Positions 1-5,915 of a stretch of 6,433 nt of DNA are shown in pieces. This DNA comes from DASYSA01 sp036003885. Its GTDB lineage: Bacteria > Acidobacteriota > Blastocatellia > UBA7656. A program made the position numbers and the translations under genes. Below the pieces are notes generated by a model. It was not told where the DNA came from. It did no database searches and saw only the letters and a program-made list of their open reading frames with translations. Numbering within the stretch: the stretch's first letter is position 1; each line of letters opens with the position of its first letter. The stretch covers positions 1 to 6,433 of the forward strand of contig DASYSA010000618.1 of the NCBI GenBank assembly GCA_036003885.1, written 5' to 3'.

Positions 1-438
1 AAGATCAAACTGAACCCGGTGCGAGACTTGATCGAAGGCCTTCGCGTCGTTTTGATCGACGATTCGATCGTTCGCGGGACAACTTCGAAGAAGATCGTTC
101 AGATGGTGCGTAATGCCGGCGCCCGCGAAGTGCACGTTCGCATAAGCTGTCCTCCGACCGTCGCCCCGTGCTTCTTCGGCGTTGACACTCCGACACGAGA
201 TGAATTGATTGCGGCCAACCTGACGGTCGAGGAGATCGCTCGATTCATAGAGGCAGACAGTTTAGGGTACTTGAGCATGGACGGCTTGCTGGGTGCCTGC
301 GGCGATCCGCTGGGTGCGCGACACTGCACCGCGTGCTATACGAACGACTATCCAATACGTGTTACGTCGGGCGCGCGAACCAAGACCGAACGCGAAGAGG
401 GCGCTCTGTCCCGTGACAGCGTCTGGCCTCGCGCCTGA
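1..438 (+). CDS. purF: Amidophosphoribosyltransferase, C-terminal part (5' end outside window)
   Basis: This enzyme catalyses the first committed step of de novo purine synthesis, making 5-phosphoribosylamine from PRPP and glutamine in the cytosol. The reading frame is open from base 1, so the N-terminal glutaminase domain and part of the phosphoribosyltransferase domain lie upstream; about 145 residues are visible. The PRPP-binding loop of type I phosphoribosyltransferases is clear at window residues 17-26 (VVLIDDSIVRGTTS region). It is followed by the PurF-typical stretch PCFFGVDTP and by SLGYLSMDGLL. Cysteines at window residue 57 (PCFFG) and at 109 and 112 (HCTACY) match the positions of Fe-S cluster ligands in the Bacillus subtilis-type enzyme, which the E. 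coli enzyme lacks; that correspondence is from memory of the family. The last 20 or so residues are charged and look lineage-specific. The stop codon lies 14 bases before the next gene. An internal GTG at 19 could be mistaken for a start. Confidence 0.96.
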   Translation, partial: KIKLNPVRDLIEGLRVVLIDDSIVRGTTSKKIVQMVRNAGAREVHVRISCPPTVAPCFFGVDTPTRDELIAANLTVEEIARFIEADSLGYLSMDGLLGACGDPLGARHCTACYTNDYPIRVTSGARTKTEREEGALSRDSVWPRA

Positions 439-452
439 CGTGACGTTCGAGG

Positions 453-1445
453 ATGAAAAGAAACTCCATACGTAACCTCGTTCTTGCGCTCGTCGTGCTG
501 GCGATCGCGGTCGGGGTCTACCTCAACAGCAGGCGGCGGGCGCCTGAGCCCGGACCCGGACCGGCACCGGGCAAACTGATCGCGCGCTTCCTCGACGTCG
601 GCCAGGGAGACGCTGAGCTCATCCACTTACCAGATGGCGAAACGATCCTGATCGACTCCGGTGACCGAGGCGCGCCCACCGATGAACTGCTCACCAGGTA
701 TGGAGTCAGCAATATCGACCTGATAATCGCGACCCATCCACACGCCGACCATATTGGCGATATGCGCGAGGTGATGCGCCAGTTCAAAGTGACGGAGTTC
801 TGGGACGCAGGCTTTCCCTATTCGACGAAGACCTACACCGACCTTCTTCAGGATATCAAGGATCGCGGAATCAAGTTCTCAACTCCGAAGCAGGGAGAGT
901 CCCGGAGATTTGGAGAGGTGTTGCTCGAGGTGCTGCATCCGGCGCTCGTACTGCCTGACAACAATCCCAACAACGCTTCGGTGGTCGTCAGGCTTACATT
1001 CGGCAGCAAGCGTCTTTTATTCACGGGCGACACCGAGGTCGAGTCATGGAACCAGATGCTGTCGGGTGAGAAGGATAGTCTCACCGCCGATCTGCTGAAG
1101 GCCGCACACCACGGCAGCAGCAACGGCACAATTGAAGCCGTGCTGAACGCGGTCCGTCCGTCGATCTACACGATTAGCTGCGCGACCGGGAACGATTTTC
1201 ACCACCCGCACCCGAGCGTCATGAGTTTGCTCGACCGGCATAAGGAGATCGCGGTGTATAGAACCGATCTTCAGGGCACAATCACAGCGATTTGTGATGG
1301 GAACACGATCGAGATGCAGACTGAGAAGCCGGTGGCTGCGAATCGGCTCTACTTGACTGGGGATGAAGTGGCGGGTAAGGTGGCCAGCGACGCATCAGTC
1401 AAGAAGGCGCTAACCAAACAGCGTGGCGCCGGGAACACGCGATGA
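453..1445 (+). CDS. Membrane-anchored ComEC/Rec2-type metallo-beta-lactamase-fold hydrolase
   Basis: This 330-residue protein has a metallo-beta-lactamase fold of the ComEC C-terminal type. Residues 8-24 form one hydrophobic segment (membrane anchor or uncleaved signal), followed by RRR and a Pro/Gly linker (PEPGPGPAPG). The catalytic domain starts at about residue 41 with FLDVGQGDAELI. The metal-binding motif THPHADHIGD (His95, His97, Asp99, His100) is intact. So are the NNASVV strand (173-178), TGDTE (191-195), KAAHHGSSNGT (216-226) and FHHPHPS (249-255), all hallmarks of ComEC-like hydrolases. The competence membrane channel of full ComEC is absent, so a DNA-uptake role cannot be assumed. 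ComEC-type domains are thought to degrade nucleic acid strands, but the substrate here is unknown. The start is forced: an in-frame TGA sits at 441-443 and this ATG is the first start after it, although the GAGG motif directly abuts it. The last 35 residues are low-similarity tail. The gene overlaps its DUF3006 partner by ATGA. Confidence 0.9.
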   Translation: MKRNSIRNLVLALVVLAIAVGVYLNSRRRAPEPGPGPAPGKLIARFLDVGQGDAELIHLPDGETILIDSGDRGAPTDELLTRYGVSNIDLIIATHPHADHIGDMREVMRQFKVTEFWDAGFPYSTKTYTDLLQDIKDRGIKFSTPKQGESRRFGEVLLEVLHPALVLPDNNPNNASVVVRLTFGSKRLLFTGDTEVESWNQMLSGEKDSLTADLLKAAHHGSSNGTIEAVLNAVRPSIYTISCATGNDFHHPHPSVMSLLDRHKEIAVYRTDLQGTITAICDGNTIEMQTEKPVAANRLYLTGDEVAGKVASDASVKKALTKQRGAGNTR

Positions 1446-1690
1446 ATCGAGAGCCGGCTTTGAAGATCGTTGTCGATCGCATCGAAGGCGATACGGCTGT
1501 GCTGGTCCTTTATGACAACGATAAGGTGAGGTTCAACATGCCGGTCGAGTGTTTGCCCGAGGGGACGCGTGGCGGCGACCATCTAAGATTGTCCTTCACG
1601 CAAGACATCGAGAGCCGGGAGGCTGAAAAGAAGAAGGCTGAACGGCTGCTCGAGGACCTCAAGGCGCGGTCGAGGCCTAAAGGCCGGTAA
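1442..1690 (+). CDS. DUF3006 family small protein
   Basis: This 82-residue protein matches the DUF3006 pattern: an opening beta strand KIVVDRIEGDTAVLVLYD (residues 8-25), then MPVECLPEGTRGGDHLRL (33-50), which is the family's characteristic LPEG...GD turn. The C-terminal third (about 53-82) is highly charged and probably helical, with many Lys, Glu and Arg. There is no signal peptide or membrane segment. The ATG overlaps the stop codon of the preceding ComEC-type hydrolase as ATGA, which implies translational coupling and roughly matched amounts. DUF3006 genes are known neighbours of stand-alone ComEC-like hydrolases in several phyla; that is from memory of the family. A partner or regulatory role for the hydrolase is inferred from this pairing only, and the biochemical function is unknown. 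Confidence 0.83.
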   Translation: MNREPALKIVVDRIEGDTAVLVLYDNDKVRFNMPVECLPEGTRGGDHLRLSFTQDIESREAEKKKAERLLEDLKARSRPKGR

Positions 1691-1734
1691 ACGCCGGTGT
1701 GCGTAAACATGAACCTTATATACAAACAAATACC

Positions 1735-2787
1735 ATGACAGAAGAGTTCAGCTACCGAGACGCAGGCGTTGATATCGACGCTGCTAACGACGCCAAGTCT
1801 CGTATACGTAGACTCGCGCGCGAAACCTTCACGCCGAACGTGATGACTGAAATAGGCTCTTTCGGAGGAATGTTCCGAGCCGACTTCGGCCAGATGCATG
1901 AGCCTGTGCTGGTGTCGTCGGCCGACGGCGTCGGCACCAAGTTGCGTGTCGCTTTCATGACCGGCATTCATAACACCGTCGGCCGCGATCTGGTGGGCCA
2001 CTGCGTAAATGACATTCTGGTGCAGGGTGCGCGGCCGCTGTTTTTCCTGGACTACATTGCCTCCGGAAAGATGGTGCCCGAAACTGTAGCTCAGATAGTC
2101 GAAGGTCTTGCAGACGGATGCAAGGAAGCCGGTTGCGCGTTGATCGGGGGCGAGACCGCCGAGATGCCGGGCTTTTATGCTGACGGCGAGTACGACGTCG
2201 CGGGGTTTATCGTGGGTGTCGTCGACCGCCGGCACATCATTGATGGCTCCCGGATACAAACGGGCGACCTGCTGATCGGGTTGCCTTCGGTCGGCTTGCA
2301 CACGAACGGCTACAGCCTCGCGCGCAAGTTGTTTTTTGAAGTCGCTGGCTACTCCCCGAATACCTTCGTGGATGAGTTGGGCTGCACTGTAGGGGAGGAA
2401 TTGCTGAAGCCGCATCCCAGTTACCTTCGCGCTCTCGATGGACTGCTGGAATCGGGGATTATTAGAGGGCTTGTGCACATAACTGGAGGAGGCCTACTTG
2501 AAAATCCCCCGCGCATATTGCCGGAAGGAACGTCAGCCGAGATTAACGCAGGCTCGTGGCCCGCGTTGCCTGTCTTCGATCTGCTTGCGCGTCTCGGAAA
2601 GGTTCCTGATGGCGAGATGTACCGCACCTTCAATATGGGGATTGGGATGGTCATCGTGGTGGCGGCATCAGACGCGGGCGCAATACGCTCGCATCTTGAG
2701 CAGCAGGGGACGAAACACTACGATATCGGAAGGATTGTTGAAGGGGACGGGTCGGTCTCGATCGGGCCCCGCCAGGGTGTCAGGTAA
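1735..2787 (+). CDS. purM: Phosphoribosylformylglycinamidine cyclo-ligase (AIR synthetase)
   Basis: PurM converts FGAM and ATP to 5-aminoimidazole ribonucleotide, the fifth step of de novo purine synthesis, in the cytosol. The 350-residue length is normal. Motifs run in the expected order: YRDAGVDIDAAN (7-18), IGSFGGMF (40-47), the glycine-rich ATP/substrate segment SSADGVGTKL (61-70), HCVNDILVQGA (89-99), GGETAEMPGFY (138-148), GLHTNGYSLAR (187-197), ITGGGLLENPPR (249-260) and FNMGIGMV (299-306). An in-frame GTG at 1699 would add 12 residues, but family members start with MTE/MS-type sequence just before YxDAGVDI, so the ATG at 1735 is preferred. No convincing Shine-Dalgarno precedes it; the 25 bases upstream are unusually AT-rich. 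A nine-codon open frame starting at 1709 ends in an ATGA overlap with this start. It lies 44 bases after the DUF3006 gene and is presumably co-transcribed with purF. Confidence 0.97.
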   Translation: MTEEFSYRDAGVDIDAANDAKSRIRRLARETFTPNVMTEIGSFGGMFRADFGQMHEPVLVSSADGVGTKLRVAFMTGIHNTVGRDLVGHCVNDILVQGARPLFFLDYIASGKMVPETVAQIVEGLADGCKEAGCALIGGETAEMPGFYADGEYDVAGFIVGVVDRRHIIDGSRIQTGDLLIGLPSVGLHTNGYSLARKLFFEVAGYSPNTFVDELGCTVGEELLKPHPSYLRALDGLLESGIIRGLVHITGGGLLENPPRILPEGTSAEINAGSWPALPVFDLLARLGKVPDGEMYRTFNMGIGMVIVVAASDAGAIRSHLEQQGTKHYDIGRIVEGDGSVSIGPRQGVR

Positions 2788-2816
2788 AGAAGCGGCAGAA
2801 GCATGTTAGGAAAGGC

Positions 2817-2820
2817 GGAG
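2817..2820 (+). promoter_or_regulatory. Shine-Dalgarno deciding the start of membrane paralogue 1
   Basis: GGAG lies nine bases before the ATG at 2830, with a second purine-rich AAGGG at 2823-2827. The alternative ATG at 2803 has only a weak AGAAG-like stretch upstream, so the downstream start is favoured. Confidence 0.5.
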
Positions 2821-2829
2821 CGAAGGGCG

Positions 2830-3711
2830 ATGGCACAGTGTCCGAAATGCGGAATAGGACTTGAGCAGGGCGTCAAGTTTTGCCGCAACTGTGGGATGCC
2901 TATGCGAGTGACCGATGAGGAAGCGGGCACGCTTCCATTGCCGCCAGAGACTCAACGAACTCCCGAGATGACGCGTCCTACTGTTCCAGTCACGCCGACG
3001 CCAACAGCGCCGCAGCAGCCAGGCGGTCCGACGTACGTTCCTCCAATGAACTACTATCCAATTCCCCGGCCGGAGGCCTACGTGCCGCCTCCCGTCGTCG
3101 GAGTGCAGACGAAGATCAGGCTTGGAGACTGGCTGTCGGGAGGGTGGCAGGTATACAAAGAGAACTGGCTACTGATGTCGCTGGCAACGCTTTTGGGTTC
3201 GTTTCTGGGTTCGGTGACGTTGGGCATTCTGGCCGGTCCATTGCTAATGGGCCTCTATCGCATTGCGCTCAAGACGATGCGTGGTGAGCGGCCTGAGATG
3301 GGCGACCTGTTCAATTGGGAGGGCCGGTTTCTGCATGCGTTTCTCCTGGCCTTGATATGCGCGCTCGTCTATGGCGGCGTGGCGAGCATAGGCCACAACT
3401 CGTCCGTGGGTACCCTGTTAGGACTGGTAGCAACCCCATTCCTGACGATGATCCTGGCTCTTGCGATGCCGTTCATACTCGAGCGCAAGGTCGATGTCCT
3501 GGCCGCGATCAACGAGGTCGGGCGACTTGTCTTCTCGCGCGACACCTTGATGTGGTGGATCGTAGGCCTGGTATTCTCGGGCCTCATCACTCTTGGGTTC
3601 TTTGGATGTGGGGTGGGTGTATTTCTCACAGTGCCCTGGATCGTCAGCTCGGCGGCCGTCGCTTATCGCGACATTTATGGGATCGACGACCCGAACCGAA
3701 CGTTGCATTGA
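2830..3711 (+). CDS. Zinc-ribbon (N-terminal) multi-pass membrane protein, paralogue 1
   Basis: This 293-residue protein has three parts. Residues 4-21 are a zinc ribbon with Cys4, Cys7, Cys18 and Cys21 (CPKCG ... FCRNCG). Residues 34-90 form a Pro/Thr-rich, probably disordered linker. From about residue 96 a membrane core begins with IRLGDWLSGGW. I judge hydrophobic segments at about 112-144 (probably a hairpin), 167-187, 196-217 and 242-280, ending in SSAAVAYRDIYG. It resembles the polytopic integral membrane proteins of unknown function often attached to zinc ribbons; I cannot assign an activity. It is a tandem paralogue of the following gene, sharing GDW-x-S-x-GW, the LRGxR/MRGxR...DLF segment, ERK and AAVAYRD. 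The ATG at 2830 is chosen over one at 2803 because GGAG lies 9 bases upstream and the zinc ribbon then starts at once. The gap to purM is 42 bases. Confidence 0.88.
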   Translation: MAQCPKCGIGLEQGVKFCRNCGMPMRVTDEEAGTLPLPPETQRTPEMTRPTVPVTPTPTAPQQPGGPTYVPPMNYYPIPRPEAYVPPPVVGVQTKIRLGDWLSGGWQVYKENWLLMSLATLLGSFLGSVTLGILAGPLLMGLYRIALKTMRGERPEMGDLFNWEGRFLHAFLLALICALVYGGVASIGHNSSVGTLLGLVATPFLTMILALAMPFILERKVDVLAAINEVGRLVFSRDTLMWWIVGLVFSGLITLGFFGCGVGVFLTVPWIVSSAAVAYRDIYGIDDPNRTLH

Positions 3712-3765
3712 TTGAGCTGCAGGCCGCGCGCTTAATGTTACAGATCTCAAGTTCACTTAGAGAGG

Positions 3766-4797
3766 ATGAATAATACTCCGATGTCGAGTACAGAACTTCC
3801 AGGTGCGCGGTTTGGAGATTGGATAAGCGAAGGGTGGAAGATGTTCACGGAGCAATGGAAGGCATGGGTGCTCCTGGCGCTCGGATACTTCTTGGTGATG
3901 CTGGTGCCCAGCATTGCTGTGATGTTTGCGGTTTTTTCAGCGGCTTTCGCGAGCGCAGCAACCCAGGCCGGGCCCTATGGTCGCTCTGCGCCACCCACCC
4001 TTCCGTTTTTCATTGTGATTATGGTGATGATGTTGTCCCTGGTTGTTCTGCTTCCTCTCTCAGCCTACTTCAAAGGAGGAATGTACAAGAGTGCATTCAA
4101 GCAGCTTCGAGGCGGGCGGCTCGAGTTTCGCGACCTCTTTTCGGCCGGCGACTGCTTTCTTCCACTGCTGGGTGAGACGATTCTGGTCGGCCTGGTGGTC
4201 TTAATTGGGACGATGTTCTGTATTATTCCGGGCTTCGTTGCCGCCGGTCTTTTGATGTTTGCCGCGCCTTTGTGCGTTGAGCGCAAGATGGGTGTGATCG
4301 AAGCGATGCGAGCGAGCTATGAGATGACCAAGCAGAACATTCTGATCTTCACTCTGTTTGCATTCATCCTGCAGTTAATCGTATCGGCGGGAACCTACAT
4401 CTGCTACGTTGGAGTGCTGGCAACCTATCCGCTGATGTTCACTATGGCGGCGGTTGCGTATCGAGACTGCTTCGGCTTGTCCGGCGCCCACAGCTTTCGA
4501 GGGCTCCAGGCATCCTCTATTCCTCCATATGCGACTTCTAATCAGTATGAGCCGCCGCAGCCTCAGAGCGAGCCCATGAGGCCCCCTGTTCCTCCATCTG
4601 CGACTTTCTATACGTATGAGCCGGCGCCGCCTCCGGTCGAGTCTACGGAGTCCCCCGTTTCCTCATATCCTCCTGGTCCGCCTGAGCCTCCACCGCGACC
4701 TCCCGAGCCTCAGGGCACAGCCTGCCCTGGCTGTCAGACGGAGCTTCCCTCCACTGCAACTTTTTGCTTTCGATGTGGAACGAAAGTACGTCCGTGA
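3766..4797 (+). CDS. Multi-pass membrane protein with C-terminal zinc ribbon, paralogue 2
   Basis: This 343-residue membrane protein is of unknown function. After a short N-terminus comes ARFGDWISEGWKMF (14-27), homologous to the entry motif of the preceding protein. Hydrophobic segments lie at about 34-62, 79-101, 133-170 (likely two helices) and 190-232. The core closes with MAAVAYRDCFG (227-237), again matching paralogue 1, and ERKMGVIEAM (172-181) matches its ERKVDVLAAI. Residues 245-318 are Pro/Glu/Ser/Tyr-rich and probably disordered, with a 23-residue imperfect duplication. The C-terminus is a zinc ribbon: Cys320, Cys323, Cys334, Cys337 (CPGCQ ... FCFRCG). The parts are therefore those of paralogue 1 in reverse order. 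The start could be the ATG at 3766 (GAGG abuts it) or 3781, five codons later (GAGG 15 bases upstream); neither spacing is ideal and the difference is trivial. The stop TGA is followed at once by an out-of-frame TAG. Confidence 0.87.
   Translation: MNNTPMSSTELPGARFGDWISEGWKMFTEQWKAWVLLALGYFLVMLVPSIAVMFAVFSAAFASAATQAGPYGRSAPPTLPFFIVIMVMMLSLVVLLPLSAYFKGGMYKSAFKQLRGGRLEFRDLFSAGDCFLPLLGETILVGLVVLIGTMFCIIPGFVAAGLLMFAAPLCVERKMGVIEAMRASYEMTKQNILIFTLFAFILQLIVSAGTYICYVGVLATYPLMFTMAAVAYRDCFGLSGAHSFRGLQASSIPPYATSNQYEPPQPQSEPMRPPVPPSATFYTYEPAPPPVESTESPVSSYPPGPPEPPPRPPEPQGTACPGCQTELPSTATFCFRCGTKVRP
4520..4626 (+). repeat. Imperfect in-frame direct repeat, period 69 bases
   Basis: Two copies of a roughly 38-base unit start at 4520 and 4589, exactly 69 bases (23 codons) apart. 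Both begin TTCCTCCAT and end GTATGAGCCG-CG. At the protein level the copies read IPPYATSNQYEPP and VPPSATFYTYEPA, inside the proline-rich linker of the second membrane protein. DNA identity is high enough to indicate a duplication within the linker, followed by divergence. Confidence 0.8.
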
Positions 4798-4813
4798 TAG
4801 CTGTGCCCTTTTT
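4711..4813 (+). other. Overlapping inverted repeats with trailing T-run (possible weak or conditional terminator)
   Basis: GGGCACAGC at 4713-4721 is perfectly complementary to GCTGTGCCC at 4800-4808, and the latter is followed directly by five T residues (4809-4813), then CTT. The 78-base loop is long for an intrinsic terminator. The upstream arm also takes part in a compact local hairpin, CAGGGCA (4711-4717) with TGCCCTG (4723-4729) and a 5-base loop. The two pairings exclude each other. The upstream arm lies in codons for the C-terminal zinc ribbon region, so it may be chance. Confidence 0.25.
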
Positions 4814-4854
4814 CTTGTAGTACGGTGATCCGGTTTGATAGATTCGGTCGCAGA

Positions 4855-5868
4855 ATGAGCATAGAAGACGCGAGACCGCGTGTCGCTGTCATAGGCGCGG
4901 GCTATTGGGGTGTCAACCACGTTCGCAATTTTCACGAGCTCGGCGCGCTCGAAACGGTCTGCGACTCGAGCCAGGAATCACTCTCCAGGATTGCCTCCCA
5001 ATACCAGGGAGTTCGAATCGAGCCCGACTTTGAAAGAGTCCTCGGCGATCCGAGCATTCGCGGGCTGGTCATAGCGACCCCCGCCGAGACTCACTGCCGT
5101 CTGGCGTCGGCCGCTCTTGAAGCCGGCAAAGATGTTCTGGTCGAGAAACCTCTCACTCTGGACGTGAATGAGGGCCGGCGGTTGGTAGAACTGGCACGCA
5201 AGTGTAACCGGATACTCATGGTCGGACACCTGCTCGAATATCATCCGGCGGTGATAAGGCTGAGAGCGCTGATCTCATCAGGAGCGCTGGGCGAACTGCG
5301 CTATATCTATTCGAGCCGGCTCAACCTGGGCAAAGTTCGAAGGGAAGAGAACATACTCTGGAGCTTTGCCCCGCACGACATCGCGATCATCCTGCGCCTG
5401 GTCGGAGCCGCGCCCACGCGAGTAGCGGCTACCGGCGGGACTTACCTGCAGCCGCGCATAGCCGACGTCACTATGACTAACCTTGAATTCAAGACAGGTG
5501 TGCGCGCGCACATATTTGTCAGCTGGCTGCATCCTTACAAGGAGCAGAGGCTGGTCGTCGTCGGATCGCGGCGGATGGTAGTCTTCGACGACGTTCGCAA
5601 GGAGGGTAAACTCACCGTCTACGATCAAGGCATTGAATTTGTGAACGGCGAGGCAGTAACCCGGAAGAACGACGGGGTCGAAGAATCGATTGAGAACTCT
5701 GAGCCTCTTCGTGAGGAGTGCCTTCACTTCTTGCGGTGCATCGAGACGCGGCAGCAACCTTTGACTGATGGGGAGAGCGGACTGCAGGTATTGCGCGTGC
5801 TTGACGCGGCTGAGCAGTCGCTCTCGAGAGGCGGAGTGCCGGTTGATCTGGCGGTCTCCTCAGGCTGA
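4855..5868 (+). CDS. Gfo/Idh/MocA family oxidoreductase, probable UDP-sugar 3-dehydrogenase (WbpB/GnnA-like)
   Basis: This 337-residue NAD(P)-dependent oxidoreductase has an N-terminal Rossmann fold: RVAVIGAGYWGVNHVRNF (9-26) with the GxGxxG dinucleotide-binding loop. VIATPAETH (72-80) follows, then the family signature VEKPLTLD (96-103), in which Lys98 is the expected catalytic or binding lysine. The C-terminal alpha/beta domain includes GHLLEYHP (124-131), SSRLNLGKVRREENILW (153-169) and FAPHDIAI (171-178), whose His174 sits at the usual catalytic histidine position. The NLG...R...N-LW...APHDI string is typical of members that oxidise carbon 3 of UDP-GlcNAc or UDP-GlcNAcA, and the downstream WbpD-like acetyltransferase supports this; exact substrate is inferred. 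The ATG at 4855 is preferred to an in-frame GTG at 4825, because the Rossmann strand normally begins within about 10 residues of the start. No strong ribosome binding site precedes either. The gap to the previous gene is 57 bases. Confidence 0.88.
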   Translation: MSIEDARPRVAVIGAGYWGVNHVRNFHELGALETVCDSSQESLSRIASQYQGVRIEPDFERVLGDPSIRGLVIATPAETHCRLASAALEAGKDVLVEKPLTLDVNEGRRLVELARKCNRILMVGHLLEYHPAVIRLRALISSGALGELRYIYSSRLNLGKVRREENILWSFAPHDIAIILRLVGAAPTRVAATGGTYLQPRIADVTMTNLEFKTGVRAHIFVSWLHPYKEQRLVVVGSRRMVVFDDVRKEGKLTVYDQGIEFVNGEAVTRKNDGVEESIENSEPLREECLHFLRCIETRQQPLTDGESGLQVLRVLDAAEQSLSRGGVPVDLAVSSG

Positions 5869-5906
5869 GTGATAATGAAGAGACACGGCCACTACTCACC
5901 GACACC

Positions 5907-5912
5907 AGGAAG
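5907..5912 (+). promoter_or_regulatory. Shine-Dalgarno for the WbpD-like gene
   Basis: AGGAAG ends three bases before the ATG at 5916, with the AGGA core five bases from it. It is among the better ribosome binding sites in the window and supports that start. Confidence 0.65.
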
Positions 5913-5915
5913 ATC

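Noticed and set aside
1674..1699. Short palindromes (GGCC-TAAA-GGCC and CCGG-N6-CCGG) at the end of the DUF3006 gene, as a terminator.
   Set aside because: Stems are only four base pairs with no T-run after them, and they lie in a region expected to be transcribed through to purM.
1699..1734. A GTG start adding 12 residues to PurM.
   Set aside because: The extra residues have no counterpart in the PurM family, whose proteins begin just before the YxDAGVDI motif. The ATG at 1735 gives the standard length.
1510..2478. A 322-codon open frame on the minus strand, antisense to DUF3006 and purM.
   Set aside because: It lies opposite strongly conserved purM codons, and its translation shows no recognisable domain or sensible composition. 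It is a product of GC-rich codon usage.
3315..3773. A 152-codon plus-strand open frame in another phase of membrane paralogue 1, running into the next gap.
   Set aside because: The overlapped frame has clear membrane segments and motifs shared with its paralogue; this one has an Arg/Trp-rich, out-of-frame composition.
4815..4844. A possible promoter before the dehydrogenase: TTGTAG, 18 bases, TAGATT.
   Set aside because: Each box matches only four of six consensus bases, and the implied transcript start would fall almost on the ATG. This is no better than chance without transcript data.
5278..5757. A 159-codon minus-strand open frame opposite the Gfo/Idh/MocA gene.
   Set aside because: It is fully contained within a well-supported gene, with no family resemblance and no ribosome binding site seen.
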